Notes under the pieces: generated by a model | Told to the model about the DNA's origin: nothing | What the model saw: only the letters and a program-made list of their open reading frames with translations | The model's database searches: none | In this document: in pieces, positions 22,159 through 34,425 of the stretch | Numbering within the stretch: position 1 is the stretch's first letter | Layout of the letters: every line of letters begins with the position of its first letter | NCBI GenBank assembly: GCA_020627925.1 | Contig: JAHDFY010000002.1 | Coordinates: forward strand, 1-64,000 | DNA: 64,000 nucleotides | Direction of reading: 5' to 3' | Source: a bacterium | GTDB lineage: Bacteria; Patescibacteriota; Gracilibacteria; Absconditabacterales; Absconditicoccaceae | Made by a program: the position numbers and the translations under genes

Positions 22159-22347
22159 ATGGAGTTTGTACAAGCATACAAAAGACTTGAAGAAATTTAT
22201 TTGTTTCTTCAGAGTAGTAAAGTAATTGCAATTGATGAAATTCTTGCTATGCAAGAAGAAGCACAAAAATTACATGCACTGTGTAATGAAAAATTATTGA
22301 AAGCAGAAGCTCACCTAGATACTACACAGCAAGCTAATGAAAAATAA
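22159..22347 (+). CDS. xseB: exodeoxyribonuclease VII small subunit
   Basis: A 62-residue, all-helical protein with the XseB pattern: AYKRLEEIYLFLQSS, then IDEILAMQEEAQKLHALCNEKLLKAEAHL. It binds the XseA catalytic subunit to degrade single-stranded DNA into oligonucleotides. XseA is not in the window. No glycine at all. The next gene begins inside its last codons (ATG at 22337). Confidence 0.85.
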   Translation: MEFVQAYKRLEEIYLFLQSSKVIAIDEILAMQEEAQKLHALCNEKLLKAEAHLDTTQQANEK

Positions 22348-23509
22348 AAAAACTGGTGGTTTTTTTTACACAGGTTTTGGAGTTCTTGCTTTCTTAGCCA
22401 CTGTTTTTTTTGTTTTATCCTACGGAGAATTGGATAAACATAGAAATGAATCAATGATTATCCAGCAATTCTCTCATGTGATGAATGACCAATGATTTGA
22501 CTCCTTTCAGCTAAGTGGTTTACTGCAAAAGTATCCTGTTGATAATTTTTCTGATAGTCTTTTTATGCAGAGCGCTATTCATTTTGCTACTGCATATTAT
22601 TCTTACGGCAAAAATGACATAACAACTGCACACGAAAGCTTGTCACAAGCGAATGATTTGTTAGATATTGCATTGTGAGAGTTAAATACGAAAGAGCAGC
22701 ATGTTAGATTGGCCAAACAAAAAAATACGATTAACCAGTTTCGTTCTCTATTGGAAATTGATATTTGTGTCAAACAAAGTGTTGGGGCAATGGACTCTCT
22801 GCAATTTTTGCTTGATCAATTACCTATTACAAAAAAACTATTAGAACAAAGAGAGCAACTATTAGTAAATTTTTTGTTGGAAAGTGCTGATAAAAATGAT
22901 GAGCAGTGTTTGTCTTCTAACCTGTCAGATACGCGTAGATATTTGTCTCGTTTTGCTATTTTGTATGATGAAATGCAAAAATGACTTGATGAATATTTAT
23001 GAGTAGTTAATGCAATACGTTCCGATGCAATTTATTGTCTTCGTAATGATGTTTTTTCTAATTTTCCTTTTGAAGAAACGAAAAAAATGCTATTGGAATT
23101 AGAAGAAACTATAAAACAAGAGTTTGTTTTTTCTGTGGAACACTATGTTGATCATTATTGTAGCTCCACTGATCAGCAATGAGACTCATTATTGGAAGAA
23201 ATTATAGAAAAAACAACATGATTAATGCAAAAAAATAAGAGTGTAATACAAAAACAAATAGATTCCTTTGATGATTTGTGATCACAAAATTTTGATGAAA
23301 TAATTTCTAAAGAGTATAAAGAACATCTTCAAAATATAGAACTTTGATGAAAACAGTGGGAATCTTGAACAAAGGATTTATTGAAATTTAATCTTACTAA
23401 CTCAGAAAAACTGTTACGCGACCAATATGATGAATTTTATGGAGATATTACTGATTTTGTAGAAAACACTGAAAACTATAAAGAAAAAATACATCAATGA
23501 GAACGATAA
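22337..23509 (+). CDS. single-pass membrane protein with long helical outer region, unknown
   Basis: A 390-residue protein with one N-terminal membrane helix (about residues 8-28). The remaining part is predicted to be mostly helical and coiled-coil, rich in Leu, Glu, Gln and Asp, with scattered Cys (DICVKQS, DEQCLSS, IYCLRND, VDHYCSS). I do not recognise a family. It overlaps xseB by 11 bases and is closed by a strong terminator, so it is the last gene of the pepF unit. Confidence 0.7.
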
Positions 23510-23534
23510 AAAAAGCACTCACGTGCTTTTTTTT
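23508..23534. terminator. bidirectional terminator between convergent genes
   Basis: AAAAAAAGCAC and GTGCTTTTTTTT pair around TCAC. T-runs form on either strand, so it can serve both the plus-strand membrane-protein gene and the minus-strand SH3-like gene. Confidence 0.85.
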
Positions 23535-23562
23535 GATGAGAAGAGAAAGTGAGAAATTATAT

Positions 23563-24249
23563 TTAGAGTGTGTTTTTGAAATCAGTAAGTTTATCAATGA
23601 GGTATTCAAGAATGTCTTTTAGTTCTGACTTCTTTTCTTGTAGGTTTTCTAGTTTTGCTATGACGATACGAACGACTGCTTTTTGTTCTATGTTACTATC
23701 TGATTTGTTTTTTATTGCTGTTTTTACTTTAGTAAGCATTTTGTCTAGTTTTGCTTTGGTTCTAGAAGAAACATTATATTGTTTTGGAGCAACATAGTCA
23801 TTGTCATTATTTGTTGTTGTCGTAGTGGCTACTTTTCAAAAAAGGTGAGGAAATTCTGCATGAGTATCACTCATTCCATAAGGATCTCTTGTTGATTCTA
23901 TATTTTGACCTGCAAATGAATCTTTTGTATGAAATGTTTTGATGAAATCTATCCAAATCCATCCGATTTGTCCATCATCAGTTTTTACTTTGTGCCATCT
24001 ATGATTTGTTGCAATTGCTGTTACCATTTGTCCAGGTTTGAGAACAACACCTCTTTCAGTTTTGTTCGGTCCACTATTTTCTGAGCAAGGCCCGCTCCTC
24101 AAATAAACAGCAGTTTTTATTTCAACTCTTGAATCGTGTAAATAAGTTGGTCCTGTGAAACATTCTCATGCATGAACTTTGTTTGATGAAGAAAGGAAAG
24201 TGCTTGCAGTGATTATTGCTCCGATTGCAAATAGTACTATTTTTTTCAT
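23563..24249 (-). CDS. secreted protein with bacterial SH3-like domain
   Basis: A 228-residue protein with a signal peptide (residues 1-27, ending VHA). Residues 48-100 form an SH3b-like unit: AVYLRSGPCSENSG, VLKPGQMVTAIATN, HRWHKVKTDDGQIGWIWI. SH3b modules typically bind peptidoglycan or peptides. Cys residues in GECFTG and GPCSEN may pair. The C-terminal 90 residues are Lys/Leu-rich helices. Likely exported to the envelope; partner unknown. Confidence 0.75.
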
Positions 24250-24364
24250 TGTTGAACAATGTAATTTAAAAAAGTTGTTTACCTTTGCGTATCATAATAA
24301 AGCAATTGGTTAAGTCAATACACTCTATTTTATTCTATTTACATATTGTTTTTTTAGTATATTG

Positions 24365-24946
24365 CTAATTTTTCATGTCTTGCTCAAAAAAATCAAGAAG
24401 CTCATCTATTCATTTTTTTGTGCTACTTGATGTGATGAAATTAGGAGGAAAAACACTTCGAGTTTTGAGCATTTCTTTTTTGAAATCTTGTATATTTTTT
24501 TCTATTTGTCTTTGTTTATCTTTGTCTGATTTTGTGAAAATTATAACAAAAGGAACTTGATGATCAACCAAGGCTTCCATAAATTCAATATCTACTTTTT
24601 GTGGACTTATGCTGCTATCAATCAGCACACAGACATATTCAATAGTATCTCTCCAGTATAGGTATTTCCAGAATGATTTTTCCCATTGTATAATTTGTTT
24701 TTTTCCTTGTTTTGCATAGCCATAACCAGGAAGATCCACAAGAAACCACGTGTTGTCTATTAGAAAGTGATTAATATTTACAGTTTTTCCTGGCGTTTTA
24801 GATACTTTTGCTATTTCTCTTGAGCAAATAGTGTTGATCAGAGAGGATTTCCCCACATTAGACCTTCATACAAAAAGATATTCGGGGTATTGAGGTGCTG
24901 GAGCATCGGTTGTCGATGTACTACTTTTAATAAATTTTGCTTCCAT
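24365..24946 (-). CDS. engB: ribosome biogenesis GTPase EngB/YsxC
   Basis: A 193-residue GTPase needed for 50S subunit assembly. G1 is GRSNVGKSS near residue 27, G2 is the T of TPGKTVN, G3 is DLPGYGYAK near residue 70, G4 is FTKSDKD near residue 138, and a SSSTKKGI segment stands in the G5 place. Length is standard. Start is the ATG at 24946, placing the usual short leader before the G1 loop. Confidence 0.95.
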
Positions 24947-25000
24947 GTTTTTTTAGAAAATAATAAGTTTCTGTTACTATAATCTTTTTTTTATAAAAAG

Positions 25001-25933
25001 CTATAAACTTTGTCTATATACTACTGGTTCATTGTATTTGCATGCTTCGTAAGCAAATGTTCCAGATAGTTTACCATTGATACAAGCTCTTTTTTCTCGA
25101 ACACATTGGTTTTGCTGGTGATTGGTGCTTGCTACATTGTAAGCATAAACAAACTCTCCATGTGCTACTGTACTTTTCCATGGAGTTGTGCAATTTAATG
25201 GCGTTGACACAATTGTCTCATTATCCTTATTCCAGTCATCTTTGTTTTTAAATGGAGTCTTTTTTCTTTTGTTGTTCCATACAAATTTTGGAGAAGGGTT
25301 ATACGAAGGAGGAGATAATTTTCCTTCATTGGTATATATTTTTTGCCTATCGGTTGTTTCTGTTGGTTGTATATACTCCATAGGTGGTGCGACATAAGGA
25401 GTAATGAATGTCTGAAAACTCTCCTGTGCTCACTGTACTGCTACAATATCTCATTGAAATCAATCAATTTCGTGTTCGCAGTATTTGTATTGATAGCTCC
25501 CATTAAGTCTTCCATTATTACACACTCTTGTTTGAGATTGACACACATTGTCACTTGTTGACAATGGTGCGATATATGCAATAATACTTGTTCCATTCTG
25601 AATTCTTGCTCACCGAGGAGTTGTGCACGATTTTTTTCTATTATTTTGATAAGGTGTTGGCTGTTTTTTAAAATTACTTATTTTTTGTATATAGTTATCT
25701 GCTTCATTATGAAATGATGCTAGATATTCATCTTCTGTTATTGGGTTCCCAATTTTGTCATAGTAAATTGTTTGTGTTATTTGTTTCCCAGTATTATATG
25801 ATATATTTTCATTGTTTACTGATGTATTATTTCACTCTAAAAAATTATCAAATACCGGTGTAAATTTAATCAAAAGAAAAAACAGCAAAAGAGCAACGAC
25901 TAATTCAAAAAGTATTTTGAAAAAATATTTCAT
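25001..25933 (-). CDS. secreted protein with two cysteine-rich repeats, unknown
   Basis: A 310-residue protein with an N-terminal membrane helix or uncleaved signal (residues 5-25). It carries two copies of a domain of about 55 residues with the same cysteine frame: CTTP..., AY, a QxQxxVC-like turn with RxC, NGxLxG, a Tyr run and a final Cys. One copy is near residues 105-160, the other near 250-302. A Pro/Lys/Asn-rich linker (SPPSYNPSPKF) joins them. Four Cys per repeat suggests two disulfides outside the cell. I do not know a named family; a surface adhesin or wall-associated role is inference. Confidence 0.7.
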
Positions 25934-25996
25934 TGTTATTGAGCGAAATGAAAGAAATGTACTAATACTTTATAAAATTTCTTTCTTATGTCAATA

Positions 25997-27070
25997 TTAA
26001 GATGAATACTTGATAACAGCATTTCCAAGTACTTTGTTTTCATCATAGAAAACTATTATTTGCCCTGGAGCAATCGCTCGTATTTCTTCATGAAATTGCA
26101 CAGAAATACTTTCTTCTTCCTTGAGAGGAGTGATTGTTACTTTCTTTGTTTCTTTTTGTCTGTATCTTATTTTTGCTTGCACTTGCAAAGGAAATGAAGG
26201 TCTTGTCTCATTTATTCGATGAACATTGTGGGCTATTAGTGTTGATTTTGTTAGGTAATGATTGTGTTTTTCATAGCTAATTGTTATTTGATTTTTTTCT
26301 ACATCAATTGCTGTTACATATGCTTTTTTGTTTATATCCAATCATCTACTTTGGCCAATGGTAAAAAAATAGGCTCCTTGATGCTCTCCTACTTTATTTC
26401 CGTCAGTATCAACGATATCTCACTTTTTGAGTGGTAGTTTTTTCTTTAAAAATTCTCTAATGGGTGTTTTTCCAATAAAACATAGTCCTTGACTATCTTT
26501 ACGTTCAGCGTTTGGTAAGTTTATTTTTTTTGCAAGCTCTCTTACTTCAGGCTTTGTCATATTTCAAAGAGGTAAAAGTGCCTTTGATAATTGATATTGA
26601 TTGAGTCAGGACAAGAAGAATGACTGATCTTTGTTGCTGTCTATGCCACGGATGAGTTGGTGTTGTTCTTGATCGTTTTTTTTGATGCTAGCGTAGTGTC
26701 CCATTGCAATATAGTCGAAACCTAATTTTTCTGCTTCTTCAAGAAATATATTGAACTTAATCAAATTATTACATAGCACATCAGGGTTGGGTGTTATTCC
26801 TTTTTGATATCATTCATAAATATAATTGATAATTCTTTTGTTGTATTCTTCACGAAAATCAAAAATAAGAAATGTTTTTATTCACAAAAAATGAGCAACT
26901 TTGATTGCCATATTCCTATCTTCTCTTGTATGACAGTGCGGGTTTTCTGGTTCAGCAAAGTTTTTCATGAATCCAGCAGCAACTTCATATCCTTGTTGCT
27001 GGAGTAGATAGGCAGTAATTGCACTATCTACTCAACCAGAAAGTCATACTAACACACGTTTTTTGCTCAT
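25997..27070 (-). CDS. mnmA: tRNA-specific 2-thiouridylase MnmA
   Basis: A 357-residue enzyme that makes 2-thiouridine at wobble position 34. The PP-loop SGGVDSA is at residues 11-17 (the second Gly is TGA). The catalytic cysteine sits in [12 protein letters not shown] near residue 97, and the second in [10 protein letters not shown] near residue 194. The C-terminal beta-barrel domain is present, with [20 protein letters not shown]. Sulfur must come from a cysteine desulfurase not seen here. Confidence 0.95.
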
Positions 27071-27110
27071 AACATCTATTTTATCTAAATTTATTAGATA
27101 CTAGGCTTTT

Positions 27111-28109
27111 TTATATACTTTTCAAGAGTTCCATTTTTTTGAGATCATCAAGATTTTTTGCCCCACACACAAACATAGCGATTTGTATTTCTTTTTGTCG
27201 ACATTGCAGTGCTTTGATACTAGTTTCTGCAGATTCTAATGCTGGTTTGAGTAATGGTTTTGCAATACTTGCTAATTTTGCTCCCATGATCATTGATTTT
27301 ACCACATCTATTCCACTACGAATACCTCCTCAAGCAATGAGGCTCGCTTCTATGGTTTTTCCGTGCTCTAAACATTCTGCAGTGGTATATCCTACCGTAG
27401 AAAATAATTTTCCTAAATGATCTTCTCTTCTGTATCATTCGACTCGAGGCCGTGATGTTCATCATAGGCCATTAACATCAATGCATTTGATTCCTATTTC
27501 TGCCAGATGTTGTAGGGTTTGTTTATCGATACCATTTCCTACTTCTTTTATAAGAATTGGCCTTTCCGTGTTTTTAACTACTTTGTGTAATTTTTCTAGA
27601 AGGTTCTCTCGGTTGTAATCACCTTCAGGTTGTATTGCTTCTTGAAGAGGATTTATGTGTAGAAAGATAGCGTCGGCATGTATACTATCCATAATTTTAT
27701 TGACTTCTTCAACTCAGTAACCATAGTTTAGCTGCACAATTCCCATATTAGCAATGAGAGGAATTGATGGGCATAGTTTTCTTACATTAAAACTATCAAC
27801 TGCTTCAGGTTTACGGAGAATAACTCTCATTGATCAAAGAGCTAGCGGTATCTTTAGCTCTTCAGCTGCTATTGCAAGGTTTTCATTAATAATTTTTCCT
27901 TTGCTTGGTCATCAAGTCATTGAACCAATAAGTAGGGGAGTCGAAATTTTTTTCCCAAGAAACATTTGCTCCATATTGATTTTTTCCATGTCAACTTCTG
28001 GGAGTGCTTTGAATGGAAGGCGATAATTGTTGAATGATGATGGAAGGGGTTCAACTTCTTTGTTTAATACAATATCTATATGTTGTAGTTTACGATCATT
28101 GATAGTCAT
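27111..28109 (-). CDS. fni: type 2 isopentenyl-diphosphate delta-isomerase
   Basis: A 332-residue FMN- and NADPH-dependent enzyme that interconverts IPP and DMAPP. The pattern KxQHIDI, GKKISTPLLIGSMTGG, ALGSMRVILR, ANMGIVQLNYG, FLHINPLQEAIQPEGD and GGIRSGID with a TIM-barrel layout is specific for IDI-2. No other isoprenoid gene is in the window, so IPP or DMAPP may come from outside, but that is inference. Confidence 0.93.
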
Positions 28110-28157
28110 TTATCTGGCTTACTTCATCCAAAATAAAACACGCTTTGTGTACTTTAC

Positions 28158-30440
28158 TTACGCTTTCTTAAGAAGCTTTAACGGTATTTTTCTTAGTCCA
28201 AATTTGGGATCAGCAAATCTTACAAGTCCAACATAATTCCAAATTTCAAGTAATTCTCCTTCACCGAAGAGTTTATGTGATACTCGATCTCATTCGTTCA
28301 AATAACCTCCTGGCTTTGATTTTGAAGGGGACTTTCAATTAGTCAGATCATAGTTTTTTTTGAGATTTGCTGGAAGCTCGTCGATAAATCTCGATGGCTG
28401 ATTCACAGAAATTTTACCCCATTGCATTCTACTGTTGGCATGAGAAAGAAATAGGTGATCTTCTGCTCTGGTGATAGCAACATACATAAGTCTTCTTTCT
28501 TCTTCTAGAAGTTTTGTTTCCAGTCTTGCGTTTGAGAGAGGAAAAATATTTTCTTCCAGACCAACAATAAATACGTGTTTGAACTCCAAGCCTTTTGATG
28601 AGTGAACAGTCATCAGTTTGACAGCATCTACTTTGTCTTCTTCTTGATCTGCGATATCACTCAATAAGGCTATTTCATCCATCAATAGTCTTAATGATTC
28701 TTCTCCTGTTCCCTCATATTTTTCGGCCATATTGATAAGTTGTCCAATATTTTCATATTTTTCAAGCCCTGCCTGTTCATTTCCCTCTTCTTTGACAAGA
28801 TATGCTTTGTATTCAATTTTGTTTACTATCATGGCAATAAGTTCTGAAGGAGTAACGGTGGGTAACTCATTGCGGATCATTTGCATTATTTGCGCAAATG
28901 TTTGTATTGCTTTTATTGCAGCACCTCAAAGTTTGATAGAACTTGATTGAATGTTGCTAATAACATCATGCATGGTAAGGTCATGCAGTAATGCATATTC
29001 TTCAATTTTTCCTATGGTTGTTTTCCCTATTTTTCTTCCTGGAACATTAATGATACGTTTGAGAGAGACATTGTCCCTTGGATTCATCATATACTTGAGA
29101 TAAGCCATCGTATCCTTTATTTCTTTACGTTCAAAAAATTTGAACGCTCCATATATTTTGTAAGGAACTCATTCCTGCACCAATACATTTTCCAAAGGAG
29201 AAGATTGGGCATTAGTTCTATAAAGAATAGCGTAATCGGATCGTCTGTGTCCTTTGTCATTGACAAATTTTTTGATGAGATCTATTGTGTTAATTGCTTC
29301 GTCTGTTTGATCATTATGGGTAAAGACAAGAATGTTGTGTTCTCCTTCTCTATGTGGTTTTATATCTTTTGAGTATTGATTACTGTTGTTTTTGATTATG
29401 TGTGATCATGCTGTAACAATATGGGGTTTTGAACGATAATTGATTTGTAATTTAAACATTTTGATATCATTCCAGTATTTTTTTACATTGAGAAAATTCT
29501 CCATTAGAGCCCCTCTCCATCCATAAATTGATTGAAAATCATCACCAATTAGCGTGATATTCCCATTATCTCCACTCATTAGTCTCATGAGTTCAAATTG
29601 TATCCAGTTGGTGTCTTGTGCTTCATCAACCATGATGTAGTCAAATTTATTTTGCCACTTGTGAAGTACATTTTCGTCTTTTTTGAAAAGAAGATAAGGG
29701 AGTAATAAAAGATCATCAAAATCTAAGGAATTTGCTTTCATTAACTCTTTTTGGTATAGTTCGTATATTTTTGACATAGTCAGTTCATAGTCATCTTTTG
29801 CATTGCTGGTAAATGTTGTATAGGGTATTCATTCATTTTTCATTTTACTTATGAAACCTTTTGCTTCTCTTGGTTCGACGTCATCGGCCATTCATTTATC
29901 TTTGATTATTTTTTTGATGATAGACATAGTTTCGTTGCTATCATAGATTCCAAAATCTCTTGTGTATCCCATCGCAAGATTTTCAATTTCTTCTTTGAGG
30001 AATTTGAGAAAAGTACTATGGAAAGTTCCAATCCATCTAAATGATTGTGGATTAATCAATGTTTCACGGTGAATTGCGTGACTAGGCTCTGCAGAAGCTT
30101 CTTTTGTGAATTCATCGAGAAGAGCGTCAAAATCTAGCTCATCCGCTGACGGGGAGTCTTGTTGAGGCTTTTTTTTCTCGTCGAGTGTGACATTGTCTGC
30201 TATTTCTTCTGCTAGGTTGAGTAATCTTTCTTTCATTTCATTTGCTGCCTTGTTGGTAAATGTTACAGCAAGAATACGGTTAGGACGAACTTTTTTTCAG
30301 AAGATAAGATATGAAATTTTGTAGGTAAGTGTTCTTGTTTTTCCACTTCATGCTCAAGCCAAAATAAGTGATGAGGTATCGGTATGAACCGCTGCAGCAT
30401 ATTGTTCATCATTTAGTTTAGATTGTAAGTAATCGAGCAT
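28158..30440 (-). CDS. UvrD/PcrA-family superfamily 1 DNA helicase
   Basis: A 760-residue 3'-5' helicase for repair and replication restart. Walker A is LAGAGSGKTRT near residue 26 (two Gly are TGA), motif Ia VTFTNKAANEMKERL, Walker B FDYIMVDEAQDTN near residue 262, motif III LIGDDFQSIYGWRG, motif IV NYRSK, motif V VKLMTVHSSKGLEFKHVF near residue 570 and motif VI EERRLMYVAITRAED. An Asp/Glu-rich insertion (residues 80-125) before the FHSTFLKFL motif is longer than usual. The symbol is left open because UvrD and PcrA cannot be told apart here. Confidence 0.95.
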
Positions 30441-30877
30441 AGTGTTATGAGTATAATAAATGTGATTTTTATAATACACTACTTCTAGCTATATAACGTT
30501 TTTTTGCAAAGTAAAAACACCCAAAAAAAACAGACAAATTTCAAAAAATATATAAAAAAAACTAACTCAACAGTAAGTTAGTAGTTAGTTTTCATCTAGT
30601 TTTACTTATTTTTTGAACCTTATGGTACATTGTTCATTTATTCATGATTATTGTACAGAAAATTGTGTGTACTTCATGATAAATGTTGTGAGCATTATTC
30701 ATCATCCTGTATTTATTTTGTGTTGTTTCACGACAATAAATGTACTGATTTTGTGTTAACTTTCAATGCTTTTTTCACTTAATATGTCAATAAAAGAACA
30801 TAAATAGTAGTCCTGAATTTGTATTTGTTGCAATAAAAAGCTATACTTAGTATAGTATTTATGCTTGTTTATTCCCA
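30441..30877. other. gene-free divergent spacer
   Basis: AT-rich stretch between uvrD and the divergent unknown gene. No ORF of note. AAAACTAACT (30558) pairs with AGTTAGTTTT (30583) in a ten-base stem. A TATACTTAGTATA inverted repeat lies near 30843 and could include the promoter of the downstream gene. Confidence 0.5.
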
Positions 30878-32974
30878 ATGTCTGAAATACTCAATAAATT
30901 AGAAAACGTTGATCTAACAGATAATGTCTCAGCAGAGGAGGCCGCTGTTTTGAGTGATGTAAAAAAAATGCTAGAAGATCAAAATTGATCAGCTCTTTTG
31001 GATTTGACTGCTGCGGTGAATGATCAAGCAAACAATCAGCGTATTACAGCTATCATGAAAAATTTGCAAGTTGCAAAATGATCACAATTAGATAATGAAC
31101 AAAAAAAAGCAATTGCCACAGTTCTCTCTTTTTTGGATATGGCGAATCCGTGATCTTCTGATGAAGTTACTACATCAACAGAAAATTTGGCAGGAGTAAA
31201 AGAAGATGTTGATGCTATCAAAACAAATGCCCAAAATAACATTGATGCTTTAGAGCAAAATGTTGTTTCTTCTGCAGAGACAATGAGAAAGTCACAAATA
31301 GAAAAAATGCTTAATCAGCCAAAAAATTTGGACAGTCAACATGCGTTGGTTCATGTGGATGAAAAATTATTTGATTCGTATCTAGATGAAGCGCAGGATG
31401 CTCTTGATGACAGTGATCAACAAAGAGTTGCTGCTATCAATACCTTTATCAAATCCTACTATTCCAATATGGAAAGTGCGGTGCCAGCAAATTTTGAATG
31501 ATTTGAGGTAGGGGTTGATGAGCAAGGTAATAGGGCATTGATTCTCTTACCCCAACAGCCTGCTGATGCAGATAATCCAGAACCGTATTACCTTAATATT
31601 ACTTTTGGTATGCCAAGCTCTGAGCATATGCCTGACTGGGTAAAAAGCCGTGTTTCTCAAGGCGTGGGTACTGAAGTGACTAATGCACAAAACTCAGTCG
31701 CTGGTCTAAAGAAAAAAATGTGATGGTCAAATGCTTTTGACAAGATTTTGGCTCAAGTGGAAAAAGTATGAGCTATGTTTGCCATGGTAAGTCAATCTCT
31801 TTGATATAAACTAACTCCAGAGCAACAAAAGCTTGTTGATAAATATAAACAAGAAGCAAGGATGAAAAATATTGATGAATCTCATCATACGAAGTATGCT
31901 ACTATTCAGGCTTCTCCTGGTATGGCTCAGTATTTTGCGGAAAAAACAAACAATGACACACAAGCAATGAATACTTTGCTTGCTACTACCTCTATTGAGT
32001 GACAAGGTTGAATAAGAGAATCAGCTGCTTTGCGAGTACAAAGTAGAATGTGATCTAAAAAAGATAACTATAAAAAAGCTTCAGAGTCAGCATGATATGA
32101 TAATTTTGATGATTTTTGTCTTAGTCTTGATGAGCAAGAAAGGAAGGATGTCTATAATGATCGAGATATTGAGCAAAGACAAAAAGAGCAAGAAGCTGCT
32201 GCTGCTGCTGCAACACAGGCGCAAGCAACGGAGCAACAAAATGCTACGGTAGAGCAATCTCAAGCACTTCCGGCGGTAGCGTTAAATCAAGCACCAGTTT
32301 TTATTCCGAGTTTGCAATTATCTCCAGGAGATAATGGATCTTTTGAGTGGAAACAATGACTATCTTGAGAAGAGTACTATACCGTTAATGGGAAAGCTGT
32401 TCATTTGGTTACACAACAAGATGGAACCAAGCAAGGAACCTATATAGCAAATATTCCTGGTAACCCGAATAAAATGATAACAATCACCAAAAAGGTTGAT
32501 AATAGTTATCAAATAAGCCAACCACAACAAATGCAAGATACTAATGCGCTTCAACTAACAAATACATCAGATGTTGGTATGTTCAAAAATGAAATGATCA
32601 AAACGATTTTTGCTACGAATAGTTGATTGCTTGATCAATCACAGAAAGCTCAATATGATCAAATTATATTAGATTTACAAAAAAATATTGTTGCATCATT
32701 GAATTCTGAAAATCTTATGCAATTATTGCACAACATATTACCTAATCTTGTTGCAACCTATACTACTCAAATGCAATTGGAGCAAACAAGCCCATTGTTG
32801 CCAGCAATTAATAATTTGCAAACAGCATTGCAGCATAGGCTTTCTTTGACCCCAGAGTCTGCAACACCTACGACTCCTGTTGCGTCAGTAAGTTCTCCTT
32901 CACCTACTCATTCCACTTCATCTTGATGATGATCGACGCCATGACAATGAGGCGGAGACATTCCTGCAATGTAA
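30878..32974 (+). CDS. large Gln/Asn/Ser-rich cytoplasmic protein, unknown
   Basis: A 698-residue protein without signal peptide or membrane helix. The first half is acidic and helical with DQ, NN and EQ runs (coiled-coil like); there is an alanine run near residue 440 (QEAAAAAATQAQA). The middle holds a beta-like block (YYTVNGKAVHLVTQQDGTKQ). The tail is Pro/Ser/Thr-rich and ends in a Gly-rich stretch written with consecutive TGA codons. I recognise no family. It is alone between a long promoter region and a strong terminator. Confidence 0.7.
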
Positions 32975-33003
32975 AAAAGACCATAACGGTCTTTTTTATT
33001 TTT
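32973..33003. terminator. bidirectional terminator
   Basis: AAAAAAGACC pairs with GGTCTTTTTT around ATAAC. It ends the 698-residue gene; its T-run overlaps the end of the convergent PAP2 gene, so it may serve both. Confidence 0.8.
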
Positions 33004-33670
33004 TCGGTGATAAGCGAAGAACTTTTCGTAGCCATTCTTGTATTGTGATGAGGGGTTGTATGATGTGTTTGTCAAGGCTTCATTGTATTGGTTGGTAGAA
33101 AAGAATGAGCGGTGTTACAACTCCCACTACTACTCCTGCTATAATATCTGTTGGCCAGTGAATACCAATCATGATTCTTCCGAATGCCATGATACACGCC
33201 ATAACATATAGTAAGACTCATAGGTAGATAAGGTGTTTTCTTTCTTTTTTGATTCCTCGTATCATAGTTGCGGTAGCGATAGCAAAAGCCATTGCTGCGT
33301 GGTCTGATGGAAATGTATTTTTTGGCAATGTTTCTAGTACGAGTCATTCTCTATTTTCATAGAGTAGGTCTAGAAGAACATCAGGTCTTGTTTTTGTAAA
33401 AATCAATTTTATAACAAAGTTGACAAGCATTGATGCCCACCCTGCACAAAATATAAACAACGCAGCCTCTCTTTCTTTTTTTGTTTGATTGTTGATTCCG
33501 TGTAGATAGAGTCCTACAAGAAAAATTGGATAGAAAAAAACAAAAATATCGGATGCAATAGGCATTATATTGGCAAGGTAGCTATGTTTATCTAACAACC
33601 CGTTGAGAAAAAGAAGTGTGTGTTCTCCCCATGAAGGTTCTGTTAGTTGTATGCGTTGGTGTCAAAACAT
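32996..33670 (-). CDS. PAP2-family membrane phosphatase
   Basis: A 224-residue protein with about five or six membrane helices. The three PAP2 signatures are present: KLIFTKTRP near residue 92, PSDHAAM near residue 120 and GRIMIGIHWPTD near residue 164 with the catalytic His. Enzymes of this family remove phosphate from undecaprenyl diphosphate (BcrC type) or phosphatidic acid; which substrate applies is not decidable here. Confidence 0.9.
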
Positions 33671-33696
33671 GAAAATATAATTGATAATATGTAAAA

Positions 33697-34398
33697 TTAT
33701 TTTGTACTATTGTTGTGGTAGTAGTTACAAAAAGAAGAAAAAGGACATGAATCGCATTGTGGTTTACGTGCCAAGCAATGATATCTCCCAAAAAGTATCA
33801 TGGCGTGATGGGCAGTCTTGATATATTTTTTTCCTATCTTTTTTTCAATGACTTTTGAAGTTTGTAATGGTGTCGATGTGTTCGTAAGGCCGATTCTGTT
33901 GGCTACTCTGTGTACATGAGTATCTACGGCGACCACAGGTAGATCATATAGGTTAGATGCAACTACTTTTGCTGTTTTTTCTCCAACGCCATGTAATGTT
34001 TCCAGTCATGATATGGTATCAGGAATATAATAGCCATATTGTTCAAAGATGTCATGAGCTTTAGGGTGACTTACTTTATTTTTTCGCTGGTTAATAAATC
34101 ATACATTAGTTAGTAAGACTGATGTATTGAAGACGTTTTTTCATTTGCTTTTGTAAAGACCTATGGATTTTATTGCTTCGGTAAATTTTTCTTGTCACAT
34201 ACTCACGACATCCCAAGGTCATATAATAGCTTTGAATAAGTTTGTTGTTACTTTATTGACTTGCTTGTCTGTTGCTTGTGCAGACATTATTACAGCAATA
34301 AGAAGCTGAAATGGAGTCGTGTAATGGAGTTCAATAATTGGTTCAGGAAACATCTTTTTGAGTCACTCAAAAAAGGCGTCTTTGTTGGCTGTCTTCAT
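33697..34398 (-). CDS. nth: endonuclease III (base-excision DNA glycosylase)
   Basis: A 233-residue HhH-GPD glycosylase/AP lyase removing oxidised pyrimidines. Seen: LLIAVIMSAQATDKQVN near residue 31, the helix-hairpin-helix LETLHGVGEKTAKVV with catalytic Lys, VAVDTHVHRVANRIG with the catalytic Asp, and the 4Fe-4S cluster Cys frame CLARKPQCDSCPFSSFC near the C-terminus. It sits 27 bases after recJ, so both are probably one repair transcript. Confidence 0.95.
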
Positions 34399-34425
34399 AT
34401 GCGTTGATATGAGTAAAATGTGTTA

